A DNA stretch of 64,000 bases from Ricinus communis (lineage: Eukaryota > Streptophyta > Magnoliopsida > Malpighiales > Euphorbiaceae). Shown here in pieces: positions 18,947-28,829 of the stretch. The stretch spans positions 31,148,888-31,212,887 of the forward strand of contig NC_063260.1 of the NCBI RefSeq assembly GCF_019578655.1, read 5' to 3'. Both the position numbers and the translations under genes were made by a program. The notes beneath the pieces are model-generated. The model was not told the DNA's origin and did not search any database. It worked only from the letters and a program-made list of their open reading frames with translations. Numbering within the stretch: the stretch's first letter is position 1; each line of letters opens with the position of its first letter.

Positions 18947-19540
18947 TCAAAGAAATCTAGTAGCCCTTGATATCCATTTCTTGGATAGCTTAATCTCTTT
19001 ATTCTTGCCTGATATTTTCCCATCTGCTCCAACAGGAATACTAGCACGCAAGTTGATTCCATGGTGTTTACTTTTAATACACCAAGTTTTACATAGAATC
19101 TTAGTCGATAACTCAACCTTCAGTTCAGCTTTTCCATTCGAAATTGCTCTGGTAAGAGCTTCCTCTATCTTCTGACTTGAATCCACATGGTCCATAACTT
19201 CAACGCTTTTTCCCTTGTCTTGATGGAAAAATGAAAGTTTGCTCTTTCCAACTGTATCCTTTCAAAATAGAATATCAAGAAGATATCATCATAGTAGATT
19301 CTGGAGTCCTTGTTCGAATTGCTAATTTCAAGGCTATATATAATAAGGGTACGATCTTGATTCCCATCTCCAGCTTCAGAAGAACTCTGGTTATTAGTCT
19401 TTGGGACAGAAATCTCTACAATCGTGAAGGTTGGGTCTTTAAGACGTAAAGCTAGCTATAAACAAAGAGCAACGAGGCCTGCTAGGACTGTAACTTGAAG
19501 AAGCCATAAGTAGACGTTATATTTTGAGTCCACACATTTT
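18947..19540 (-). pseudogene. NDR1/HIN1-like (LEA2) protein pseudogene
   Basis: Conceptual translation on the minus strand gives the NHL layout. There is a hydrophobic segment (YLWLLQVTVLAGLVALCL) followed by a LALRLKDPTFTIVEISVPKT-type motif. The LEA2 core follows (LIIYSLEISNSNKDSRIYYDD, then LSFFHQDKGKSVEV), with a Cys- and Lys-rich C-terminus. Two lesions are visible: TAG at 19456-19458 where the family has a Trp codon after the helix, and a one-base loss near 19258-19265 that shifts the frame between FLIFYFE and KDTVGKSKL. No in-frame ATG precedes the helix. NHL proteins are plasma-membrane LEA2 proteins linked to defence. The position next to LPXD and CRK matches the LEA2 gene At4g05220 as I remember it. 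Confidence 0.8.
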
Positions 19541-20292
19541 AAATTATTATCTTCTTTGTTTAGATGTTGAGACAGTTGCTTTTTTTAAGTATCTGCCATC
19601 CATTTTAGAATGAATTTAAGGTTTTTTTAGAAGCTGAATTTGCTTTGAGTGAGAAGAAAGGTAAGAAGCTTTGTATTTTATGTTGAAGGATAGAAGTTAT
19701 GAGAGGAACACTGCAGGTTAAAGTTTCAAGTAGAAAGAAATATATGCTTTCCTTCAGCATGCTGTTTTTGCTTTCATGATTCAGTAGGGCAAAGGTTAAC
19801 TGGCAGATTATATTTTTCTGGGAGAAAAAGGTGCAAGGGAAATAGCCGCTTCCTAGCTACGCCTTGCTAATTGTTAGTGCTATAATATAACTATTTATCG
19901 CTTTCCTGAAGGCTTTCATTTCCCTCGTCAGAATGGAACAAAGGAAAACCTCAATGGTCTAATAAGTATAAAGTATTGCCAGCCCAGAATTCCATGCAGG
20001 CAAATTAGAGACACTAATTGTACAAGAAAATAAATTTACATGACTTTAAGGAAATCACATCATAGAGTTTTTAAAACATCTTTAATTCTCTTTTTTCTTT
20101 AGTTAGCTTGGCTGTATGACTATTTTGGAGCTTTATATTCATGTTTCGTAATCAGACGCCAAGCTGTTAGAGGGGGTTCGAAATTTTTCAAGTTTGATGA
20201 TGATATTGATTGTAATAGATTGAACCCATTAGGCATATAACTTCCAGGCAACCAGAGATAGAGATGTGCCTTGGTGTCATTGTGTAGAGGGC
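19541..20292. other. Spacer between the NHL pseudogene and the copia element
   Basis: The former 5' side of the NHL pseudogene. No gene, and no repeat that I can define. Confidence 0.6.
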
Positions 20293-20601
20293 AAATTATT
20301 GTTGATTTAATCTGTGAAGAATTATGAACTCAGAATTCTGAGATTAGAAGTAGTGTATGACCATAATATATACATATTGAGTTGTAACGGTCTTATTGCT
20401 ATGCTATTAGCCCCTAAGCTCTATGTCAACGTTCTTCTTCCTATTCTGAGGTTGGTAGAAGTGACCTTTCTTTCTTAGTGAAGAAAGGTTGCTCCTAATC
20501 TCAGATTTTCTAGCCAATGATGTTGACTAGTTCTGAAGCTTTGACTGCTGGTCCATAACTGTTGGTTATGTAATGTTGGACTTTGATTTTGCTCTTCAAC
20601 A
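20293..20601 (-). repeat. 3' LTR of the copia element
   Basis: On the minus strand it begins TGTTGAAGAGC at 20601. It aligns without gaps to 24939-25240 and then shares AATAATTT beyond that. The last bases (CACA in the other copy) are missing or altered here. Confidence 0.9.
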
Positions 20602-22204
20602 CTCCCTCTCAAGTTGGGTTCGAATAGGTTGATCGATCCCATCTTGATAAGAAGATGTTGATGATGAGTTTTATTTAGGGCCTTTGTGAGAACGTCTGCT
20701 AGCTGTTCGTGGCTTCTGATAAATGGAGTTTTGATTTCGCCATATTGGACTTTTTCACTTATGAAGTGGCAGTCTACTTCGATGTGCATGGTACGTTCAT
20801 GGAAAACTGGGTTTGAAGCAATGTGTCTTGCTGCTTGATTATCACAGTGCATTTTCATTGGTCCTTTGCATTCAATTCCCATGTCTGCGAGAACTTGTTT
20901 GATCCATATTAGCTCACTGACAGTAGATGACATTGCTCTGTATTATGCTTCTGCGCTGGATATTGCAGTAATGGTTTGTTTCTTGCTTTTCCACGTTACT
21001 ATATTGCCTCCTACAAAGGTGCAGAATCCAGAGGTTGATTTTCTGTCACAGCTTCCAGCCTAATCTGCATCAGAAAAACCTACTATATCATTCGCATTAT
21101 TATTTTTCATTAAAATACCTTGACTAGGGGAGCCTTTGAGATACCTAAGAATCTAATCAATAGCATCCAAATGACTAGTGTGAGGGGCATGCATAGACTG
21201 ACTTATCATGCTTACTGCATAAGTGATATCTGGTCTGGTGACAGTGAGATAAATTAGTTTTCCTACTAAACGCTAATAGTGCCCTATATTATCTAAAGGA
21301 TCGCCATCTTCTAGGTTAAGTTTGATTTTAGTTTCCTTGTTGTATATATAGGTTTAGCCCCTATTTTTCTCGTTTCCTTTAAAAGGTCAAGAACATACTT
21401 TCTTTGGGATAGAAATAGACCTTTATGAGATTTGGCTATTTCTATTCCAAGGAAGTAAGATAGCTGACCGAGATCTTTAATATCAAATTCTTTTTTTAGT
21501 TTTTGTTTGACTTCTTCAATTTCTTTATTATTGTTACCTGTTATGATGATGTCATCAACATATACAAGGACAATGACAATGTATGTATGATTGCGTCTGA
21601 CAAACATAGAGGAATCAGAAGCACATTTAACAAAATTAATTCTTAAGAGAAAGTGGCTTAGCTTGGCATACCATGCTCTTGGGGACTGTTTTAATCCATT
21701 GATGGCCCTTTTTAGCTTACATACCAGGGATTAATCAGTTGTAGGTTTGTAACCTAGAGGCAGGGTCATGTAGACTTCTTCTTCGAGGGTCCCCTGAAGA
21801 AATGCGTTCTTAACATCCATTTGAAATAAGCTCCATCCTGAGTTAACAGCAACAGATAATAAAATGCGAACAATGCTCATTTTTGCTACAGGAGCAAAGG
21901 TTTCCTGATAGTCTACCCCATATGTTTGAGTGAAGCCTTTTACTACTAATCTAGCCTTATCTCGCTCAATCGTTCCATCATGCTTATAATTAATTTTGTA
22001 CACCCATTTACACCCAACCGATTTTTTATTTGGCGGAAGAGATACTAATTCCCAGGTGGCATTTTTCTCAAGAGCCTGAAGTTCTTCCTCCATAGTCTTG
22101 CACCAGTTAGAGTTGGTGTTAGCTTCATAGAAGGAAGAGGGCTCAGTGTGAGTGGCGAGATTGCTTAGATAGGTCTTATATGAATTAGATTTGGTGGGAC
22201 ACAT
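20475..22204 (-). pseudogene. Copia reverse transcriptase and RNase H remnants
   Basis: The reverse transcriptase begins with [18 protein letters not shown] and continues through the [11 protein letters not shown] motif to a stop at 21731. A second fragment carries YVDDIIITG (about 21555) with SYFLGIEIA. RNase H follows at 20475-20933 (HCDNQAARHIASNPVFHERT, with a VDVLTKAL-like ADVLTKAL). Stops at several sites make it nonfunctional. Confidence 0.9.
20602..20612 (-). other. Polypurine tract of the copia element
   Basis: The minus strand reads TTGAGAGGGAG just before the 3' LTR, the expected site and composition for plus-strand priming. Confidence 0.75.
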
Positions 22205-22285
22205 AGTCCCTTAGTCTGACAGGGGGCAAGTAAGTCTGGATGATCTTCTCGTGGCAATTGCTTCAACCTGTGACTCATTATCTCC

Positions 22286-24221
22286 CTATGAAGGAGTTGC
22301 CTTGGGAAGGATATTGGCTCCCCCGGAAGAGGTAGTTTCGGGAAGCGCCTTAGAAAGCGGCTCTATGTCCAATGTTGAATTGTCAAAAAAGGAAGAGTTA
22401 TCGGGAAATAACAAAGTAGATGACTCATGAGTGTGTGGAGAGGTATTCATGAAATAAGGGGTACATTCATCAAAAGACATATCCCTAGAAAGATAAGTCT
22501 TATGCGAGGAAGGGTCGTAACATTTATACCCTTTTTTTTCAGAGAAATACCCTAGGAATACTGTTTTCACAGAACTCTGGTAAAGTTTATGAGCACGTCT
22601 AACATGGACAAAGGTCGTGCACCCAAAAACTCAAATGTGTCATAATTCTATTTTTCTTCCTTTGAGAATTTCTAGAGGCCTAAGATTTTTCAACATCGGG
22701 CTAGGTAGGCGATTGATAAGGTACGCAGCAGTCAGGAGGGCATCCGACCAAAACATATGAGGGACATTATTTTGAAAAAAAATAGATCTGGTGACTTCAA
22801 GAAGATGACGGTTTTTCCGTTCAGAAGCCCCATTTTATTTATGTAAGTGTCATTATCTGACCGAAAAATTTTAATTTTGGCATACTGGTTTTGAATAAAA
22901 TGGAAGAAATTTTGGAAGCAGAAAAAAATATTATTTTTGCCTTTTAACAAATAGACCCAGGTGATGCAAGAGTAGCTATCAATAAACGTGATAAAATAAT
23001 AAAAGTGATTGTAAGAAAGAATGGGGGCAGGTCCCCAAACGCCAAAATGAATTAAATCAGACATATTTTCTGATGTTGTAGAAGACACAGGAAAAGACAA
23101 TCTAGTATGTTTAGCAAGTTTGCAAATTTCACAATAATTAGTGTTCATATTGAGACAAAAAGGCTAGTTTAGGACTCTATCGGACGGATGCCCAAACCGC
23201 TGGTGGAGCAAAATGTCTTGGCGGATAGGATTGGTTGATACTAGACACTGGGTTGGAGAGTTATTGAGGTAATAGAGGCCATTCTCAAGGCGGCCTTCAC
23301 CAATCGTCTTCCCTGTGACTCGATCCTGAAACAAGACTGCAGATGGTGAGAAAATAACATTGCAATTTAAAGTGCTAGTAATCTTACCAAACGGATATAA
23401 GATTGGGTTGAAAATCCGGTAAGTGAAGAACATTGTAAATATCAGTATGTAATAATTTTAATGAGCCAAAACTAAAGATTTTAGCTTGATGCCTATTGGC
23501 AACGGTCACATGACTGGAAGGAGTGGTCACAAAATTATATAATTTGGTGACGTCCCACGTCATGTGATCCGTGGCCCCGGAATCAATTAACCAATTAGAT
23601 GAGTTATTGAAAGAATTTATAAGAGGTTGTGATACCAAACCTGACCTACGAGTTGGCTGAATAATGGACTGAAGCTGAAATATAAGCTGGGAGATTTATG
23701 ATTTCTCTGTTAGATTTAGGTCAGTCCAATTAATAGAGTCAAACCGAGTCGGGTTTCTTGAGCCGGGTCGGTCTAAATGGGTCGGGCCGGGTCAGTGATG
23801 TTGGGTCGGGCTAGGTTGGTCCAAATGAGCTGGGCCAGTCGGTGCTGCCGAATCGGGCCGGGTCGGTGATGTCGGGTCGGGTTCAATTAAACACATCCGA
23901 CCCGTTATTCACATCCCTACCTAACTCACGACCCGCATTATAACCATTAGGGTTATATGCGTTCAGCACACCCAAGCCACCGAACCTCTTCCTTTCTTCC
24001 CTCTCTCGCTCTCGCCTCCCCCCGCTTATCCCTTGTTCGGCTCTATTGAGAGTCGGCTGAAGGTGAGGGTGAAGATGCCAGCAGCGCTCGTGAGAGTGCC
24101 TCTGCTTCTTGCAGTGGTCGCACCTCTCGACGCTGGCGGGCGCTCCCCTCTCTCGAACCGACTCTCGCGAGTATAAGAGGTGCGAGGCAAAGGCTCTATT
24201 GTCGGTTTCTTGGTTGCTCAC
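22286..24221 (-). pseudogene. Copia zinc knuckle, protease and integrase remnants
   Basis: Broken frames give, in order: a CCHC knuckle (CDHCKKQRHSHERC, about 24095-24135), the protease active site WLIDSGATDHM (about 23590), the pre-integrase HxxxH/CxxC zinc finger (HQRFGHPSD and CEICKLAKH), the integrase core (FITFIDSYS, FRSDND) and the C-terminal block KTVFLGYFSEKKGYKCYDP. Stops and frame changes occur between the blocks. Confidence 0.85.
23746..23885 (-). repeat. GC-rich CCCGACC-type repeat inside the copia element
   Basis: The plus strand repeats GGGTCGGG and GGCCGGGTC motifs. A block of roughly 30 bp (TCGGGCCGGGTCrGTGATGT) occurs near 23782 and again near 23857. It lies between the gag knuckle and protease and would code a Pro/Asp/Arg-rich linker. 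It stands out from the AT-rich surroundings. Confidence 0.65.
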
Positions 24222-24481
24222 TGTCCCTATGGTGATGCATCTAGTATCCTCTTGTTGTATGAGGGCTATGACTGCATCGAGCCTGGGTAAGTTGTTGGAC
24301 AGTAAAATTCAAGACCACAATGCTTCGTAGCTCGAATCGAGCCCACCCAGGTAAGTAAAAACTAAATCTTGCTCCGTTCTTTTTCTTGCTTCTTCTGGAT
24401 CAGTCGTGGGCGGGAGTAGCTCTGAAGTTCCTCCCACCGAGTTAGCACTTCGGTTGCATAACTTGTGCTGGACCTAGTTCT

Positions 24482-24862
24482 TTATTTAATTTGTGCTAGC
24501 TCTTGCTTTAAATTGAAAATATGGGCGAAATTTTGCTCCTGCCCGTAGAGATTTTTTATTTTTTTCCACACTGCCTGTGATGATGCCAGTAACATGCACA
24601 ATCTGGCAATCTGAGGCTCCATCGTGTTGGTCAGAAGGGACATAACCATGTGGTCAGTCGTCTGCCAATCTTCGATTGCTTCAATTTCCTCCTTTGATGG
24701 TTGATTTGGGTTGTTTATATGTGGTTTGCTTCGGGTTCCCATGATGAACCCGAGCTTTTTTCTGCTACTGAGGCTGATATAGACAGCCCTCGACCATTTG
24801 AAGTAGTTTTGGTTGCCCTTTAACACAATATTGGTTAATTTTGTGAGATCGTTGGAAGCCAT
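24482..24862 (-). pseudogene. Copia gag, N-terminal part
   Basis: A 126-codon frame from an ATG 66 bp inside the 5' LTR: MASNDLTKLTNIVLKGNQNY, then W-S-R-A. This is the UBN2/gag-polypeptide N-terminus of plant copia elements, ending at a stop well before the zinc knuckle. Gag forms the intracellular particle; this copy is truncated. Confidence 0.85.
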
Positions 24863-24915
24863 GATGAAAGGGTGGTTGACTGTTTGGTTGGGTAGATGAT
24901 GACAGGATTACTCCT

Positions 24916-24927
24916 GCTCTGATACCA
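24916..24927 (-). other. Primer binding site, initiator Met-tRNA type
   Basis: The minus strand reads TGGTATCAGAGC directly after the 5' LTR, the standard copia primer site complementary to the 3' part of initiator tRNA-Met. Confidence 0.9.
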
Positions 24928-25240
24928 TGTGAAATTATTGTTGATTTAATCTGTGATGAATTATGAACTCAGAATTCTGAGATTACAGGTAGTGTATGAC
25001 CATAATATATACATATTGAGTTTTAACGGTCTTATTGTTATACTATTAGTCCCTAAGCTCTATGTCAACGTTCTTTTTCCTATTCTGAGATTGGTAGAAG
25101 TAACATTTCTTCTTTAGGAAAGAAAAGTTGCTTCTAATCTTAGATTTTCTGGCCAATGATATTGACTAGTCCTGAGGCCTTAACTGTTGGTCCATAATTG
25201 TTGGTTATGTACTGTTGGACTTTGATTTTGCTCTTCAACA
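24928..25240 (-). repeat. 5' LTR of the copia element
   Basis: Starts TGTTGAAG and ends TTTCACA on the minus strand, immediately followed by the primer binding site. The TG...CA ends are intact. Confidence 0.9.
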
Positions 25241-25436
25241 AGGACTGCTTAAATAATGAAGAATTAAAGCACATTAAGAATGGCTTCTGTAATTTTAAGA
25301 ATGATTCTAATAAATAGCGCACGGGTGAGCAAGAAATATAATAGTGTTGCATTAGAAAAAAAAAATGGTAAAAATTACAGTGTAATAAAATAAAAAGAAA
25401 TGAAAATGCTTCAATCTAATACCAAACAAACACAAA

Positions 25437-26120
25437 TCAAGTGAAATAAACAGGACATTTCTTGTTCCTATAAGTTGCTAAGATGAACCCATCAGAGCCC
25501 ACAACAGCCTCACAACTGGCATGCATCCGATGGTGATGACTGCCCCACGTCGACACCTTAAACCGAATATCTGATGAGATATCTAAAACAAACATCACCC
25601 TCCCTTGCGCCCGGGCATTCACGAACTGCATCCAACGCTGGCTACTGACGGTCAAAGTGGCTCCACTTAGCACCCCGTTTAAAGCAGTTGTATTCTTCGG
25701 TTCTTGATAAAACTGATCCAATACCTGCGTGTACCCGACCTGCATTTCTTTATAATAAACCGAACCGACCACTTTACCGTAATAAAACCCAATATGTTGG
25801 TTTGAATTCCGGACCGTTACGTTGAAAATAACCTGAGCATTCTCAAACCCGTTTGGTTGACCCAAACCCGGGATCGAAAAATCTGTTAAAAAGACCCGAG
25901 GACGATGGGGTCGTAAACTGAGCCATAAAATGAAAAGAACAAGGCCAACGAGGAAAAGAAGGATCAAGAAAGTGGCACAAATAATCTTGGAGACACGGGT
26001 TGTGAGGCTCTCATGGACCCGATGGGCATAGTAGCGGGCGGTGTGGTGGCGCTTAATGGTTGGGTTCGGGTTCTGGCTGGGACCAGATTGACGAACGGGT
26101 AACCTGTCGGAGGTGTACAT
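25437..26120 (-). CDS. NDR1/HIN1-like (LEA2) protein, intact, single exon
   Basis: 227 aa, starting at the first true ATG, 26120 (MYTSDRLPVRQSG); the frame upstream opens only with TTG. A basic, Pro/Asn-rich cytosolic N-terminus is followed by one transmembrane helix (about 47-68, LILLFLVGLVLFILWLSL) and the family motif LRPHRPRVFLTDFSIPGL. An extracellular LEA2 beta-sandwich follows, with FNVTVRNSNQHIGFYYGKV, a GSVYYKEMQVG segment and Cys residues near the C-terminus (CEAVVG, KKCPVYFT). NHL proteins sit in the plasma membrane and are linked to HR and pathogen responses. A close paralogue lies 2 kb away in the same orientation. Confidence 0.93.
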   Translation of the reverse strand: MYTSDRLPVRQSGPSQNPNPTIKRHHTARYYAHRVHESLTTRVSKIICATFLILLFLVGLVLFILWLSLRPHRPRVFLTDFSIPGLGQPNGFENAQVIFNVTVRNSNQHIGFYYGKVVGSVYYKEMQVGYTQVLDQFYQEPKNTTALNGVLSGATLTVSSQRWMQFVNARAQGRVMFVLDISSDIRFKVSTWGSHHHRMHASCEAVVGSDGFILATYRNKKCPVYFT

Positions 26121-28164
26121 TGTCAAAGTGGAGGGAAGAGTTTTGTGGTGAAGTTGCAATGAACAGAAGCGTTAATTTAAATAATAAAGAATGTGAGCGT
26201 TAAAGGAATATGTAGGGTTTGTTTTGTTTTGCATGGAGAAGAAAAGAATATTATCAATTGCAATTGTTTCATAGAAAGAACAAAAAAGGGTTACCTTAAA
26301 ATTAAGATGATTTTCTTTTTTGCTTTTAATTATGCTCTGTGTTTAGGCAGTGTACTGGGCATTAGAGCAGAAGCAGTATTTGATTATATCGTGATTTAAA
26401 CACAATATCTAAGGATGTAACACCTGTGTGTAACAGAATAAAGGTATAGAATTGGGTTTCTTTTCCTGCATTCCATGTAAAGTATATATACGAATTTGAA
26501 AGAGAATGTGACTGTTGTCTAATCTTTTTTTTTTTTTACTTTAAAAGAGAATAAGTTTAGTTATATATTACAATATATGTGTGGCAGAACCTCAAGTAAT
26601 AAAACAAATAAATGAAATATTATTCCTCGCCATTATTGATGAATCTAAGAAACATATATATAATTTTTTTTTTTTATCGATAAAATTGGGGGAAAAAAGC
26701 GATCAGTGATAGCAACTCTCGATGGATGTAGTTATACGAGCTCTTTTTTATTATATAATATTTATAGAGCATTGCTATTATATATTGTTTGATATTTTAT
26801 CATTTAAATATATTTATTTATAAATAATAGGATAGGAGCATCAAGAAGGTTAAAATTCGATATTTTTATTAACACAAGAGGTTAGGTCATGAAAATGTGA
26901 AATTTATTGAATGATTATAACAGAATTGGGATAGAAAAGGAATACTTTTCTCTTTTTCAGTAATCACTCTCAATAATCAGGTATAAACTTTTCAAATTTT
27001 TTTTATATTTTTTATAAATTACTATTTGATATATTGTTATTCTATTAAATTCACTTCTAAGGAGAATCACTTGAACATGGTATCTATATGCTCTTTTGAC
27101 TTTTTTGATATATATATATATATATATATATCATCATAGAGTATGGAAAATTGTTGTTTACGATGTTGGTATGGACACAATACTTCTATTTAATTGCATA
27201 TAATAAAATCAAATAATTCTGGATATATATATAGATTGAAGATTTTTAAATTTTTAGAAAAGAAAAGGGAAAATGAAGATTTGAATGAAAAGGACAATAG
27301 AGAGTTTTTATCAAAAGGGGTGGAGCAATAGTTTCTGTATTTTTACAAAAAGAAAAGGGAAAGGTTAGATTTATGGGTACAGTAAAGGAAAGTTTCGAAA
27401 ACGATTGGAAGCAAAAGTAAGTTGTGGCGTAAGAGAAAACTGTCGTTATAAGTTGTGGTGGGGCGGCAAACAAAGAGAGCTACGTGTGTGCATGCACACA
27501 GTAACAGTAGCAACAAAGCTAGTCTTCCTCAATACTTAAAAACTGAGAGATCCCTCATTCCGACAGGAACATGCATGAACCTTAAGCATTTCTTTTTTAT
27601 TTATTTAATATTAGAAACAAAAGAGATTCAATTTACTAAGCTCTAGGTGTCATCAAATACTTTCGAATCAATTCTTTTATACTAATTTTTATTTATATTT
27701 TTTATATTATATATTTAATTATTTAAAATTAATAATTATGTCTTAATTATTTATTACTTTAGTATACAAATACAGATATACCGCAGAAGATTTTCTTTAA
27801 AACATATATCGTGACATTTAGCCCCTGGAATTTGACTGTCACATGTACTAATGACTTAATTTCAGTATATAAATATGATCGTTTTTACTTTCCTTTTTCA
27901 GTCAAATTTGGCATATATATACTATGAGATAGAATGCTGATTATGATCAATATCATATATTTTTTTTAAAATTATTATAAGAAAGTATAATATTTGATGT
28001 TAAAATCTAAAATTCTATCAATAAATGGAGAGCAACTTCATTTATTACATTACACCATTCAGTAGCCCTTAAATTCGGTTGATACAAATAGATGGAAAGA
28101 AAGAAAAAAGAAAAAGTAGGAAAGAAGAGAGACAACCCACACAAATTGAAGACGACCCCATAGT
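26121..28164. other. Spacer between the tandem NHL genes
   Basis: AT-rich, with an (AT)n tract at 27108-27131. The open frames at 27246-27646 are low-complexity and unsupported. No other gene seen. Confidence 0.65.
27108..27131. repeat. (AT)n microsatellite
   Basis: 24 bp of alternating AT in the spacer between the NHL genes. Confidence 0.9.
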
Positions 28165-28743
28165 TTAGGCAGTACATTTCCTATGCTTATAACTTGGTAA
28201 AATAAGGCCATCTTGCCCCACTGGAACAATACAATTGGGATGAATACGATGTCGCTTAGTATCCCACAGCTTTGTCCTATATCGGACTGTCGATATCAAT
28301 TCCAAACGGAAATCAACCGACCCTTTTGCACGATCATTGACAAACTCCATCCACCGCTGGCTGTTCACCATTAACGCTGTAACAGGCACTGCATGATACA
28401 CGAGGGTAGTTTTCTTGGGCCCTTGATAAAATGGATCCAGTAAATGTGTGGATCCAACCCATTGATCCTTGTAATAAACCGACCCAGTCAAAGAGTCGTA
28501 TAAGATCCCTATTCGATGGTTGCCATTATGAACTGTGACATTGAACGTTATCCGGGCAATTTCAAGTTCGTTCGGTTGACTCGGAACCGAAATTGAAAAA
28601 TCTTCAATGTGAAATTTAGGAGTATGTGGACGGAGACTGAGCCATAAAATCAAGAAAATAAGCCCAACAAAGAAAACAATGGTGCAGACAACAGCTACAG
28701 CTAACTGGATGGCTCGGGCTTTTCGGGTTATCGGGTGTGCCAT
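28165..28743 (-). CDS. NDR1/HIN1-like (LEA2) protein, intact, single exon, tandem copy
   Basis: 192 aa from the ATG at 28743 (MAHPITRKARAIQLAVAVV); the four codons before it open with TTG. The cytosolic N-terminus is much shorter than in the neighbour at 25437-26120. The transmembrane helix (about 12-37, VVCTIVFFVGLIFLILWLSL) leads into LRPHTPKFHIEDFSISVP and a LEA2 domain with FNVTVHNGNHRIGILYDSL, TGSVYYKDQWVG and a final HRKCTA. The clear layout similarity to 25437-26120 shows a tandem duplication. A TATA element lies about 60 bp upstream. Confidence 0.93.
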   Translation of the reverse strand: MAHPITRKARAIQLAVAVVCTIVFFVGLIFLILWLSLRPHTPKFHIEDFSISVPSQPNELEIARITFNVTVHNGNHRIGILYDSLTGSVYYKDQWVGSTHLLDPFYQGPKKTTLVYHAVPVTALMVNSQRWMEFVNDRAKGSVDFRLELISTVRYRTKLWDTKRHRIHPNCIVPVGQDGLILPSYKHRKCTA

Positions 28744-28803
28744 CTGGCTTGACAATAAAAATGAAGAAGATTGGCAGTAGCTAAGAGCAGACTGAAAATG
28801 GTG

Positions 28804-28811
28804 GTTTTATA
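28804..28811 (-). promoter_or_regulatory. TATA box of the distal NHL gene
   Basis: The minus strand reads TATAAAAC 61-68 bp upstream of the ATG at 28743, so the 5' leader would be about 30 nt. Confidence 0.55.
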
Positions 28812-28829
28812 CACTAAGGTGCGGGAAAG

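Larger units (their letters stand above)
20293..25240 (-). mobile_element. Degenerate Ty1/copia LTR retrotransposon
   Basis: About 4.95 kb on the minus strand. LTRs are at both ends, with a Met-tRNA-type primer binding site at 24916-24927 and a polypurine tract at 20602-20612. The order gag - protease - integrase - reverse transcriptase - RNase H defines copia. All domains are broken by stops and frameshifts, so it is not autonomous. The 5-mers next to the ends (AGGGC left, AGGAC right) could be a target-site duplication with one change. The two LTRs differ at roughly 27 of 302 aligned positions by hand count, mostly transitions, so the insertion is old. It separates the NHL pseudogene from the intact NHL pair. 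Confidence 0.92.

Noticed and set aside
26121..26159. N-terminal extension of the proximal NHL protein
   Set aside because: The extension opens with TTG; the first ATG is at 26120.
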